64,000 bases of DNA, taken from Flavobacteriales bacterium. Its GTDB lineage: Bacteria > Bacteroidota > Bacteroidia > Flavobacteriales_D > Crocinitomicaceae. Of this stretch, positions 54,069-63,764 are shown piece by piece. Made by a program: the position numbers and the translations under genes. The notes under the pieces are model-generated. The model ran no database searches and had not been told where the DNA came from. It was given only the letters and a program-made list of their open reading frames with translations. The number at the start of each line of letters is the position of its first letter. The stretch's first letter is position 1. The stretch covers positions 37,374 to 101,373 of the forward strand of contig CANFJL010000012.1 in the NCBI GenBank assembly GCA_947447525.1. Reading direction: 5' to 3'.

Positions 54069-56987
54069 ATGGACATTCGTCAAGCGCTTTCTGATAGTAT
54101 TCAAACTGGATTTGTAGACCAACTTATTCAATCCAATAAAGCGTATCGGCCGGAATTATTGACCAATAACCCTGAACAAGGCAAAAAGGTATTATCGACT
54201 ATTATTCGTGAATTAGAACAATGTGACGAATTCTGGTTTTCAGTAGCGTTTGTTACTACTGGTGGAATTGCTGCATTGATGGAAACCCTCATTGCATTAA
54301 AGAAAAAGAAAATCAAAGGAAAAATTTTGGCTTCGCAGTATCTCAATTTTACCCACCCTGAGGCATTAAGAAGAATTATGCAATTCGAAAATATTGAATT
54401 AAAGATTGCAACAGAAGGTAATTTTCATTCGAAAGGTTATTTGTTCAGAAAAGGAAATGTTTTTGATTTAATTATTGGAAGTAGTAATCTTACCCAAACC
54501 GCTTTAAGTACTAATAAAGAATGGAATTTAAAGATTTCTGCAACAGATAATAGTGAATTAATTGGAGTAGCGGTGGCAGAATTCAGGCAGGAATTTGAAG
54601 TAGCGCAAAAAGTCGAAAAAAAATATTTAATTGAATACGATTTGCTTTGGCGGGCACGAACCAAATTTGAACGTGAAATAAAAGAGAGAAGAAAGTCATT
54701 TGAGGCATTAAAAGTCACTCCCAACCTTATGCAAAAAGAGGCGCTTTCTAATCTTGAACATTTAAGATCCATTGGTAAAAAGAAAGCTTTGCTTATTTCC
54801 GCCACTGGAACTGGTAAAACGTATCTGTCTGCATTTGATGTTCAAAAAGTTAAACCAAAAAAATTCTTATTTATAGTTCATCGTTTAACCATTGCTGAAG
54901 AAGCAATGAAAACCTTTCAGAATTTATTAGGGTCTAATATAAAAATGGGTATCTATTCGGGTAATCGTAAAGAATTAGATTCTGATTATCTATTTTCTAC
55001 CATTCAAACTATTTCGAAACAAGAGCATTTAGATAAGTTTGATTCACATTATTTTGATTACATAGTTATTGATGAAACGCATCGCGCTGCAGCAGATTCT
55101 TATCAACGAATTATGAATCATTTTAGTCCTAAATTTCTTTTAGGAATGACTGCAACTCCTGAGCGCACTGACGGGGACGATATTTTTAAAATGTTTGATT
55201 ATAACATTGCTTATGAGATTCGTTTACATCGGGCATTGTCGGAGGAAATGCTGAGCCCGTTTCATTATTATGGAGTTACAGACCTTACTATTAATGATCA
55301 AGAAGTTGATGAATTAACAGATTTCAATCACTTAACTGCGAAAGAACGTGTAGATAGAATTATTGAAACTACTCAACTATATGGCTGTGATGACGGAAAT
55401 GTTCGTGGATTGATCTTCTGTTCTAAAAATGAAATATCAATTCAGCTTTCGAAAGAATTTAACAAGCGAGGTTTTCAAACAGTAGCGCTAACTGGTGATA
55501 GTTCGGAAGAGGAACGCCAAAGATCCATTCGTTTATTAGAAAGTGAAAACAAATCGGAAAAACTAGATTACATTTTCACGGTGGATATTTTCAATGAGGG
55601 AATTGACATTCCAAGTGTGAACCAAATTATTATGCTTAGACCAACGCAATCTGCTATCATTTTTGTTCAGCAATTGGGCCGTGGTTTACGAAAAATTGAT
55701 GCTAAGGATTACTTAACAGTTATAGACTTCATAGGAAATTACAATAACAATTATTTAGTTCCTATTGCACTTTATGGAGACACATCATACAACAAAGATG
55801 CTTTACGAAAACTGATTTCTAGCGGGAGTAGTTTTATTCCAGGATGTTCTACCATAAATTTCGATCAAATTTCTAAAGAAAAGATTTTTGAGTCCATAGA
55901 TTCTGCGAATATGCAGATGAAAAAAGATTTGTCAAAAGATTATTATTTAATCAAGCAAAAAATGGGACGCATCCCCATGATGGTTGATTTTATAAATCAT
56001 GGTTCTCGTGATCCCCAATTGTATGTCAATTATTCTAAATCTTACTTCAATTTTGTCGCAGGACAAGAAGATGATTTAAAAGGTCTCATTAATAACAAAC
56101 AAAAGAAATTATTGGAGCTTTTTTCTAATGAAATCAACAATGCTAAACGCATTGAAGAAACCATAATTTTAAAGAAATTAATGCAGGATGAATCCCTTGA
56201 AATAAAGAATTTTGTAGCCCAAATAAAAGATAAATACGGTTATATTCTTTCCGATAAAACACTTAATTCTTGTTTGAGAAATTTAAACTTTGAATTTGTA
56301 ACAGAGTCCAAGGATAAAAAACTAAAATCTGCTCGAGAAATTTATAGTCTAAATATTGTCCGAAAAGAAGGAGGAAAATTGATAATTGAGAAAGACTTTC
56401 TTTCATTATTAAAACAGAAAGATTTTAAAGAATTCTTATTGGATAATATAGACTATGCAATAAAAACATATGATTTTAAATACGAAGAATCCAAATTTGT
56501 AGATGGGTTTGAATTGTACCAAAAATATACTCGAAAAGATGTTTTTCGTATTTTAAATTGGGATCAAAATCCCTTGGCACAAAATGTAGGTGGGTACATG
56601 ATCGCTTCTGATAAAAGCAACTGCCCTATTTTTGTGAATTATAAAAAAAATGACAACATTTCAAGTACTACAAAGTATGAAGATAAATTTGTGAGTCCTT
56701 CTAGATTTGAATGGATGTCAAAAAATAAAAGAAGATTGACCAGCCCGGATGTTCTTGCAATAAGGAACTCAATAAGCAATAATACTCGATTACCTTTATT
56801 CATTAAAAAAAGTAATGATGAAGGTTTAGAATTTTACTTCATGGGAGATGTCACTCCAATCGATGAGAGTTTCAAGGAAACAATGATGCAGGATGACACT
56901 GGGAATAATGTTTCAGTAGTAAAGTTAGATTTCAAAATGAATACCACCGTTGAAGATAGTCTTTATGATTATTTGACGAGTGTTTAA
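54069..56987 (+). CDS. PLD-helicase-DUF3427 protein
   Basis: The 972-residue protein starts with a PLD-like nuclease domain (HSK at 120-122 with GSSN at 137-140). A superfamily 2 helicase core follows (Walker A ATGTGKT 245-251, DETH 335-338, TAT 361-363, QQLGRGLR 534-541), and a long DUF3427-type C-terminus (about 690-972). It likely translocates on DNA and cleaves it. It is directly coupled to the Nudix gene. DUF3427 proteins are frequent in defence islands and restriction-like loci, but no role is established here. Confidence 0.85.
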   Translation: MDIRQALSDSIQTGFVDQLIQSNKAYRPELLTNNPEQGKKVLSTIIRELEQCDEFWFSVAFVTTGGIAALMETLIALKKKKIKGKILASQYLNFTHPEALRRIMQFENIELKIATEGNFHSKGYLFRKGNVFDLIIGSSNLTQTALSTNKEWNLKISATDNSELIGVAVAEFRQEFEVAQKVEKKYLIEYDLLWRARTKFEREIKERRKSFEALKVTPNLMQKEALSNLEHLRSIGKKKALLISATGTGKTYLSAFDVQKVKPKKFLFIVHRLTIAEEAMKTFQNLLGSNIKMGIYSGNRKELDSDYLFSTIQTISKQEHLDKFDSHYFDYIVIDETHRAAADSYQRIMNHFSPKFLLGMTATPERTDGDDIFKMFDYNIAYEIRLHRALSEEMLSPFHYYGVTDLTINDQEVDELTDFNHLTAKERVDRIIETTQLYGCDDGNVRGLIFCSKNEISIQLSKEFNKRGFQTVALTGDSSEEERQRSIRLLESENKSEKLDYIFTVDIFNEGIDIPSVNQIIMLRPTQSAIIFVQQLGRGLRKIDAKDYLTVIDFIGNYNNNYLVPIALYGDTSYNKDALRKLISSGSSFIPGCSTINFDQISKEKIFESIDSANMQMKKDLSKDYYLIKQKMGRIPMMVDFINHGSRDPQLYVNYSKSYFNFVAGQEDDLKGLINNKQKKLLELFSNEINNAKRIEETIILKKLMQDESLEIKNFVAQIKDKYGYILSDKTLNSCLRNLNFEFVTESKDKKLKSAREIYSLNIVRKEGGKLIIEKDFLSLLKQKDFKEFLLDNIDYAIKTYDFKYEESKFVDGFELYQKYTRKDVFRILNWDQNPLAQNVGGYMIASDKSNCPIFVNYKKNDNISSTTKYEDKFVSPSRFEWMSKNKRRLTSPDVLAIRNSISNNTRLPLFIKKSNDEGLEFYFMGDVTPIDESFKETMMQDDTGNNVSVVKLDFKMNTTVEDSLYDYLTSV

Positions 56988-57233
56988 ATTAACTCCTTAA
57001 AATACTTTTTTAGTCTACTCCGAAAAATTATACACTCATACCACAGATTATACTAGAGAAAGCCTGTCTAAACTAAAAGCTATAAAAAATAAACTATAGA
57101 ATTCTCGATATTTCTTTAAAAATTAGAGAAAATACTTAGAATAAATTTTTTTAAATGGTTTTGATTGTAGGCATCGAATGCAATTTATGAAAGCGAAAAA
57201 AGGATAATTCGAAGGGAATCAAATGAATTCAAT

Positions 57234-58241
57234 TTAATCATTCACTTTTACCCTTTGGTATTCATTTAGCCAATAATCTACTCCCCCATGATGAGAGCAA
57301 GCACCCCTTCCAGTAGCATAACTTCTATTACCATCCCTGCAAATTGCACCTACCCTTGAAGCAATCCATCTGTAAACCTCTTTTTCACCATTATATTTTT
57401 CGTAAACCCAGACACCGCGTTCTTCACCATTAACTAATGATCCTTTAATTGATTCATAACCGAATATTCCTTGAAAGTAAATATCACCAGAAAAACCATT
57501 CTGCTTAAATTTTTTATACTTTGTTTCATTCAAAACCTGATTTAAATAATCTTCGTTTTGAAGTAAATTATTTAAACGAAAATTTTCGTCATTAAGCAAA
57601 GATCTTTCCTTATTGATACTATCAATTTTTTGTTCCAGATTATTTTTCTGCAATTCAGATTTCTCAATAAGCTTCGCATTTAAACTTTCAAGTTTATTAA
57701 TATTATTAAAAATAAAATATCCGAGGATTGAAACAAGAATAAAAAAAAGACTAATCCAAGCTCTTTTAAATTTTTTAAACACAGAAGCTTTTTTCTTCAG
57801 GGTTTCATGGAAATTTAATCCATCTTTTTTTGATTTTTTTTCAATCCCAGAATCCAGTAGAGGAAAATTTATATTTTCTTCAAGAGCTTTTAGAACATTA
57901 ATTGCAAGCAGATATCTAAGTCGCCTTTCTACATTCTCATCAAATAATTTTAGTTCAGATGGCTTAAAATTTGACAATAAATAACGGATAATTTGATCAT
58001 AATTTTCAAAACTATCATACCGTTTCATTACCGTGCTGAAAGCACCCAAAGTAATAGATGATATGTTTTTTATTCTTTCTTCATGTTTTATCTTTTCTAA
58101 AGCATGATTCCAAGCATCATTAAGTTCCGTCCTAACTAAATTGCTAAAAATTACATACATGTAGTCCTCCTCGCCTATGTAATATTTACGCAGTAGGCAA
58201 GCATATAAATTCAAGTTTTCTTTTCTTCTATCTTTAAACAC
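57234..58241 (-). CDS. Membrane-anchored coiled-coil protein with DUF3761-like end
   Basis: The 335-residue protein has an N-terminal helical region (~155 residues), one membrane helix (ISLFFILVSILGYFIF, near 165-180), a coiled coil (about 185-235), and a C-terminal domain with ICRDGNRSYATGRGACSHHG followed by GVDYWL. That end resembles the CRDG...CSHHGGV motif of DUF3761 proteins. Topology suggests an inner-membrane protein with the C-terminus outside. It stands alone on the minus strand with a 203-bp gap to the DUF2075 gene. Confidence 0.65.
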   Translation of the reverse strand: MFKDRRKENLNLYACLLRKYYIGEEDYMYVIFSNLVRTELNDAWNHALEKIKHEERIKNISSITLGAFSTVMKRYDSFENYDQIIRYLLSNFKPSELKLFDENVERRLRYLLAINVLKALEENINFPLLDSGIEKKSKKDGLNFHETLKKKASVFKKFKRAWISLFFILVSILGYFIFNNINKLESLNAKLIEKSELQKNNLEQKIDSINKERSLLNDENFRLNNLLQNEDYLNQVLNETKYKKFKQNGFSGDIYFQGIFGYESIKGSLVNGEERGVWVYEKYNGEKEVYRWIASRVGAICRDGNRSYATGRGACSHHGGVDYWLNEYQRVKVND

Positions 58242-58444
58242 AAGGATTGAATTTTATATGTTATTAAATTACTGTTTAAAATTAATCTTTTATGAGGTGT
58301 TAGGGGTAATTAATACATAAATTATAGTGAAACATATCGTTAAAAAACAGCCTGAATTAAACTATAAATAGGATATTTAAATTCCTTACTCTTATAAGTG
58401 TAAAATGAGTCCCAAGTTTCTAGGGTAATTGCTATTAATAATGT

Positions 58445-60343
58445 CTAATTGTTTTTTAATAAAAGTCTAAAATATTTTCGAGTCTCTTCATCTGTACAAT
58501 ATAAATGACATGATTTAGCACCTCTTGTCAATAATGTTCTATATGTATTTTTAATAATTGATTCAACCAAATCACGACCTTCAATTGGATCTGTTTTAAC
58601 AAGATTCTTCCATGTATGTAAGGCTTTATCTCCGCCTGGATGAGCCTCAGGCTTAATAATGATTTCACCATTTCTAACGATAAAATCATCGCCTAAAATA
58701 ACGCCAATATGATCTAATTCTAATCCTTGACAAGTGTGAATACAACCTACTTCGTTCACGGATTCAGGTTTTAAAATCCATAACATTCCATCTTCCTTCA
58801 AATTCCATCTCATTCCAAATTCAAATTCCGGAAATGATATGTCATAAGTTTTATCTTGATTTTCTTTCGATAAGCTTTTCCATTGCTTAGAATTTGAGTC
58901 GGTAACCCATTTCCAACAATAACCAGCGACTATTCTTGCACTATTTCGTTCTTTATTTAATTCAATGATTTTATTTTTAAGTTGAGTTGGATTGTCATAA
59001 ACTTTGAAGTCATAATCATTTACATCAAGAAAAGTATTAGCATTATCTCTAATATCTAAACAATTATCTAACCATGCCAAATAACCATCCGAACCAGAGC
59101 ATCTGAATTGAGATTTTAATTCTCTATTTGTAACATTCGCATTAAAATGATTTGCCCACTTTTCTATTTCTTCTTTAGAACCAATATCTTTCAAAGTTAC
59201 TTTTTGGTTCTCATCAATAAAGAATACTGAAAACAAAGATGAATTTATAATTTCTTTTACTTGATTTTCACCTAAATGAGAAAACATACCCGATTTCTCG
59301 TTAAGCCTATGAGCCTCATCTACTATTAAGGCGTCGAAAGTATTCGGCATTGTATCATGAAAAGAGCCTGACCCCCTAAATAAATTAGAAAACTGTGTTT
59401 TCTTCATTGTCTTAGTCAATTTTGCTTCATAAACACTTCTAGGCGCTGAATTTCTAGTTACGTATTGACCAATTAATCCCATTTTAGTAAGTTCAACTAA
59501 TAGATTAATTGCTACAACTGACTTTCCTGTTCCTGGTCCCCCTTCAATAATTAAGACTTGTTTATTACCCGTTTTTGCTTTTTTCGTAAGTTTTTTGGCT
59601 TCTTCATAAATTTCTTTCTGATCATCAATCAACACAAATTCTTTATTTCCTTTCATTAAAGAAACCATACTATCAGCCAAAGCTTTTGAGGGTCTTATTT
59701 CACCATTTTCAATTTTGTAAATAATATCATTCTTGTCACCATGTTTGATATACTTTTTAATAAAATCCTTTAATTCTTTTTTATCATCTTTACAAAAAAC
59801 AGGGGCTGCATCAATATATTCTTGATAAAATTTATTCTTTATTACATCGTCCTCTTTGTAATTATGCAAATAAGCACAAGGTATTAATTCAATATCGCCG
59901 TCATAAACCCCCGAATTAAAACTATTCAATAACATCGAATATGACCAGGCCTGATAACTAGGATGTTGAGTGTCTTTATTTCCATGGCTAAACCTTGTAT
60001 TTACAATTGCATCCTTATTTGTTAAAGTTGCCTCCGTCCATTGTTTTAACTCTATTAGAATAGCATGATCCTTTCCATTACTGTCTTGTCCCGCAATGAT
60101 AAAATCAATTCTATTTTGGGTACTTGGAATAGAATATTCAATTGCAACACCTGCATTATTTGGTAAGTCATCTCCGGATAAGAGCATACCTATCATAGGT
60201 AGTGAATTTGCCCATGATCTGTACTCACTATCACCTACTTTTTTGTGTAATTGTTCTTCAACTTTATCTCTTATTATATCTTCAATACAACCTACAGTGA
60301 AGTCTTTTGTGAATTGTTCTTTGCTAGCTTTGTATACAATCAT
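58445..60343 (-). CDS. DUF2075 ATPase/helicase with a PD-(D/E)XK-like N-terminus
   Basis: The 632-residue protein has an N-terminal segment with Asp80 (NRIDFIIAG) and Glu98-x-Lys100 (ILIELKQW), a PD-(D/E)XK nuclease-like pattern. A Schlafen-like/DUF2075 superfamily 1 ATPase follows (Walker A GGPGTGKS 268-275, DEAH 342-345, later ARIVAGYCWKW and TCQGLELDHIG). It overlaps the MazG-like gene by 4 bp. It probably acts on nucleic acid in the cytosol, with a nuclease-plus-ATPase design common in defence genes. Confidence 0.82.
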   Translation of the reverse strand: MIVYKASKEQFTKDFTVGCIEDIIRDKVEEQLHKKVGDSEYRSWANSLPMIGMLLSGDDLPNNAGVAIEYSIPSTQNRIDFIIAGQDSNGKDHAILIELKQWTEATLTNKDAIVNTRFSHGNKDTQHPSYQAWSYSMLLNSFNSGVYDGDIELIPCAYLHNYKEDDVIKNKFYQEYIDAAPVFCKDDKKELKDFIKKYIKHGDKNDIIYKIENGEIRPSKALADSMVSLMKGNKEFVLIDDQKEIYEEAKKLTKKAKTGNKQVLIIEGGPGTGKSVVAINLLVELTKMGLIGQYVTRNSAPRSVYEAKLTKTMKKTQFSNLFRGSGSFHDTMPNTFDALIVDEAHRLNEKSGMFSHLGENQVKEIINSSLFSVFFIDENQKVTLKDIGSKEEIEKWANHFNANVTNRELKSQFRCSGSDGYLAWLDNCLDIRDNANTFLDVNDYDFKVYDNPTQLKNKIIELNKERNSARIVAGYCWKWVTDSNSKQWKSLSKENQDKTYDISFPEFEFGMRWNLKEDGMLWILKPESVNEVGCIHTCQGLELDHIGVILGDDFIVRNGEIIIKPEAHPGGDKALHTWKNLVKTDPIEGRDLVESIIKNTYRTLLTRGAKSCHLYCTDEETRKYFRLLLKNN

Positions 60344-60678
60344 AGTTCTGTGTACTTTGTCGCTTTACCTTTAGATTTAGAAACTGGATACTTTTCCGCG
60401 TTGCGCTTGATTTTATTCATTACAATCTGTTTAACATCCAACTGATGCTTTTCTGCCAAAAGAAACGCGTATGCAAAAACATCTGCTAATTCTTCTTTGA
60501 GTCTTTCTGAATCGACTTCATCAGATTCTTTGATGGATTTCCAAAGAAAAAGCTCATTTAATTCTGCTACTTCAATAGAAAGTGCTGTTGCCAGGTTTTT
60601 AGTATCATGGAATTGCTTCCAATCTCGTTCATCACGAAAATCAACCAAGGCCTTTGTAATTTCAAGAATCTCTGACAT
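60340..60678 (-). CDS. MazG-like nucleotide pyrophosphohydrolase
   Basis: The 112-residue all-helical protein has the MazG/dCTPase metal motifs: ExxE at 36-39 (IEVAELNELFLW) and ExxD at 63-66 (EELADVFAY). Such enzymes hydrolyse (d)NTPs to monophosphates and PPi. It precedes and overlaps the DUF2075 gene by 4 bp, so the two are coupled and may form a small operon. Confidence 0.85.
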   Translation of the reverse strand: MSEILEITKALVDFRDERDWKQFHDTKNLATALSIEVAELNELFLWKSIKESDEVDSERLKEELADVFAYAFLLAEKHQLDVKQIVMNKIKRNAEKYPVSKSKGKATKYTEL

Positions 60679-60875
60679 AGCAAATCAATTTAATCTCTAA
60701 AGTTAATCAATTTGAGCTTATTGAAGATTGGTGGTGTGAAAAGAAATGGTGGAGTGTTAAGGATGGGGACGCTTGTATAATTTAGCACAGGATGTGCTTG
60801 GTTTTATCTATTTTTGACCCCCAAGCGTTTGCAGTAAAATAAGGGGCAAACAAAACAATCATAAAAAATAATAAT

Positions 60876-61517
60876 ATGAATGATTTTAAGAAACCCAATG
60901 ACATATGGACTGCGAGATGGAATGACAGATACAGCCAAGAGGAATTTGTTTATGGTGAAGAGCCCAACAATTATTTAAAAGAGCAAATAACAAAACTATC
61001 TGTAGGTAAAATCTTATTTCCAGCAGAAGGGGAAGGACGAAATGCTGTTTATGCCGCTCAACTTGGTTGGGATGTTTCTGCTTTTGACATAAGCATTGAA
61101 GGTAAAAACAAAGCACTTAAACTTGCTCAAAAAAATCAAGTGACTATCGACTATAAAATTGGCGCATTAGAAACATTAGATTTTCAAAGCGAACAATTTG
61201 ATGCAATTGCGCTAATTTATGCACACTTTCCTGCTAATATAAAATCAATTTATCATAAGTCCTTTGACAAATATTTGAAAAAGAATGGTACCATAATCTT
61301 TGAGGCCTTTAGCAAAAAACACATTGACTATGTAACAGCAAACGAAAAAGTTGGCGGACCAAAAGACATTGACAGCTTGTTTTCAATAGAAGAAATTAAA
61401 TCGGATTTCCTGAATTATGAAATTATTGAATTGGTAGAACAGGAAATAGAGTTAAACGAAGGTATTTATCATAACGGTAAAGGTTCAGTAATTAGATTTA
61501 TTGGACGAAAAAAATAA
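60876..61517 (+). CDS. Class I SAM-dependent methyltransferase
   Basis: The 213-residue protein has the motif I glycine-rich loop as [20 protein letters not shown], motif II VSAFDIS, and [12 protein letters not shown] in the middle strand. It resembles the TehB/thiopurine-methyltransferase-like group (starting [20 protein letters not shown]). The substrate is unknown. It is likely island cargo. Confidence 0.82.
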   Translation: MNDFKKPNDIWTARWNDRYSQEEFVYGEEPNNYLKEQITKLSVGKILFPAEGEGRNAVYAAQLGWDVSAFDISIEGKNKALKLAQKNQVTIDYKIGALETLDFQSEQFDAIALIYAHFPANIKSIYHKSFDKYLKKNGTIIFEAFSKKHIDYVTANEKVGGPKDIDSLFSIEEIKSDFLNYEIIELVEQEIELNEGIYHNGKGSVIRFIGRKK

Positions 61518-61705
61518 TGAGCTTTTAATTCTTGGTTTAAACTGCTCAGATAAGAACAATTTATTTGTCACTTAAATTTGAATAATTGTGACATAAAAGC
61601 ATCAACAAATAAGCTTCTTTGAATTCGGGGTCGTTGTGTATATAATTAAGCAGGTATTATTTATTTTAGTGGAAAATATTCACCATTATTGAGCTCGAAA
61701 TCGTT
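61518..61705. other. Gene-free stretch before the 117-bp repeat
   Basis: The sequence is AT-rich and no open frame, hairpin or island core was seen between the methyltransferase and the repeat. Confidence 0.5.
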
Positions 61706-61822
61706 TTATAATGGAAAATATTTTCGTTTTTGGTCGCTATAGTGGAAAAAAAACCACGATTTTTGAGGCACTTTTTTTAAAAGTTACTTCCCACTTTTTT
61801 GCGAAATTACTTCCCAACTCGG
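61706..61822 (+). repeat. 117-bp repeat flanking HipBA module 3, copy 1
   Basis: The sequence matches 63648-63764 with two mismatches. It contains two minus-strand GGGAAGTAA boxes (TTACTTCCCA at 61784-61793 and 61807-61816), the core of the mnmE attachment sequence. The match ends at ...AACTCGG, where copy 2 continues into the att-like palindrome and this copy diverges. Confidence 0.9.
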
Positions 61823-61891
61823 TATTTGTTCGTGTCAACCAGTCAGACATCTTCATCAACTGATTTCTTCTAGCTTGAAATTCAGCTAAAT

Positions 61892-63166
61892 CTAAATCAG
61901 CAATCGCACAAAATCTCGTTGAATACTTTGGACAATATTTGAAGGTAAACTCAATTCATTCGCTTGGTCGTTCCAATAGGCAATGGCATCTTGAATTTCC
62001 TGAATAACTTTTTTTGGATTTTTTATCGTGAATGTTTCGGCAATGGTAAGGACATCTTCCAAGGTAATATCAACCCGTAAGCCATTTATCGATAAAGCTC
62101 TACTGGTTCTCGTATAGTTCATCAACGGATTCAAGGAATACGTGATGTCATACGCTGGAGAAATTTTCCATTTGTCCTTATCTTCATCATAGATGAACGA
62201 GTGATTTTTCAAATGATCGTCAGTATTAAAAAAGACAACATTAAAAACCATTCGTTTAAAGATTTCTTCCATATCACGATAGGAAACTTTAAGAAACAAT
62301 GCCAGTTCAAAGAGGTTTTCATAACTGGAATCCTTCGGACTTTGATAATCCCATCCAGTTAATCCAGTCGCTGTCAAAACGTGTTTCTTCTTTCCCTCCT
62401 GACGATCGAAACGAAGCGTGGCAAAATGTTTTTGTTCAATCAATTTGGACGGCATCATAGTGATTCCAAGATGTTTCGCCGTTAGGTAGTAACAGTATTC
62501 AATTACTTCTCTGCTATAACCTAATGCATCATCCAAATTTAATTTGATTAAATAGTGATTGTATTCAGAAGAATGATTCAAATCCCCAGGAATAATTTCT
62601 CCAGTAGTTTTATGTTCTGAAATGAGAATTTTAGGCCTGGCGCCTCCAGCTGATGAACCAATTTTGAAGATGTTCAACAAGGCCTCATGATTGAGTACTG
62701 ACGCATGCTGTTCAACTTTTGCCTGTAAAACTTCTTTCAAAACAGCAATGATTTCGGCAAGGTCAATTGACGTTGATTGAGGAAGATCCATGCTTGGACG
62801 ATACTCCAAAGCACCCATTCCACGGTCTGCCACATATGCCAATTGCTCAATGACAGAAATTTGATTGAACTCTTTGCTACCTAATTCCATCCACTTTTTG
62901 AAAATAATATTTCCAAATACATCGGGCAATGAATCAGCAATCATAGGAGGAAGCCCTCGGAATGTTTCTGAATTATACTGACTAAATAATTGAACTTGTG
63001 GCGTTCGTTTTAAGATCCCCGTTGAAGGAAATAAGTTCTGAAAACGATCACTTTGAAGAAATTCAGGGTTGTATTGAAAAGACGATTTCTGTTGATTTTC
63101 ATCAAATCCCAACCTCCCAATTTCTTGACCGAAGCAAAATACCGTTATGATGTTATTTTTCGCCAT
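61892..63166 (-). CDS. hipA: HipA-like serine/threonine kinase toxin (module 3)
   Basis: The 424-residue kinase has GSSAGGARPKILISE, TLRFDRQEG, NTDDHLKNHSF and SPAYDITYSLNP, all HipA core motifs, and is different from modules 1 and 2. It starts 4 bp after the hipB stop. The 117-bp repeats on both sides mark the pair as a discrete acquisition. Confidence 0.9.
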   Translation of the reverse strand: MAKNNIITVFCFGQEIGRLGFDENQQKSSFQYNPEFLQSDRFQNLFPSTGILKRTPQVQLFSQYNSETFRGLPPMIADSLPDVFGNIIFKKWMELGSKEFNQISVIEQLAYVADRGMGALEYRPSMDLPQSTSIDLAEIIAVLKEVLQAKVEQHASVLNHEALLNIFKIGSSAGGARPKILISEHKTTGEIIPGDLNHSSEYNHYLIKLNLDDALGYSREVIEYCYYLTAKHLGITMMPSKLIEQKHFATLRFDRQEGKKKHVLTATGLTGWDYQSPKDSSYENLFELALFLKVSYRDMEEIFKRMVFNVVFFNTDDHLKNHSFIYDEDKDKWKISPAYDITYSLNPLMNYTRTSRALSINGLRVDITLEDVLTIAETFTIKNPKKVIQEIQDAIAYWNDQANELSLPSNIVQSIQRDFVRLLI

Positions 63167-63170
63167 GACA

Positions 63171-63440
63171 TTAATATAAAGAGGTCAATTGTTCGGTTTC
63201 ATTTCGTTTATCCATCAAAAATTGATTGAACCCAACCAGCGCATCAAAATGATTAAAAACCTTGAGTAAAGTATCAATGGTAAAGTTCTTTCCTGATTCC
63301 AAATTCTGAATCGTAATTCTGGAAAGTTCGAGTTGTTCTGCCAAGTCCTGTTGCGAAAGCTTTTGCTGTTTGCGATAAGACTTTATCAAGTGCCCAATTT
63401 CTGATTTAACGTCTTTTATCTTGAGATTCCCAGTGAACAT
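63171..63440 (-). CDS. hipB: HipB-like antitoxin/regulator (module 3)
   Basis: The ~89-residue XRE protein has GHLIKSYRKQQKLSQQDLAE and QLELSRITIQNLESGKNFTI. The ATG at 63440 is preferred over 63461 because a -7 box (TACATTTG) lies at 63459-63466. It is followed by hipA after a 4-bp gap. Confidence 0.85.
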   Translation of the reverse strand: MFTGNLKIKDVKSEIGHLIKSYRKQQKLSQQDLAEQLELSRITIQNLESGKNFTIDTLLKVFNHFDALVGFNQFLMDKRNETEQLTSLY

Positions 63441-63458
63441 AATGCATAATATAATATT

Positions 63459-63466
63459 CAAATGTA
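63459..63466 (-). promoter_or_regulatory. -7 promoter element of HipBA module 3
   Basis: On the minus strand it reads TACATTTG, fitting TAnnTTTG, about 18 bp before the chosen hipB start. Confidence 0.45.
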
Positions 63467-63647
63467 TGACATATTAATCAATTAGCATAATTAATTATAC
63501 TTTTTAACATAAAAGCTGGCTTTAAAGACGATTAAAATTCATGCTGCTTAATTAGTCACTCATTGAGATTTTTAGTATTAAAATATAATTTTGATACAAC
63601 ACTAAAATATAGTTTTAGTACAAAGAGAATGTTTATCAATAAATGAG

Positions 63648-63764
63648 TTATAATGGAAAATATTTTCGTTTTTGGTCGCTATAGTGGAAAAAACCCCACG
63701 ATTTTTGAGGCACTTTTTTTAAAAGTTACTTCCCACTTTTTTGCGAAATTACTTCCCAACTCGG
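63648..63764 (+). repeat. 117-bp repeat flanking HipBA module 3, copy 2
   Basis: This is the partner of 61706-61822. It carries TTACTTCCCA at 63726-63735 and 63749-63758, and runs straight into the right attachment site. Confidence 0.9.
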
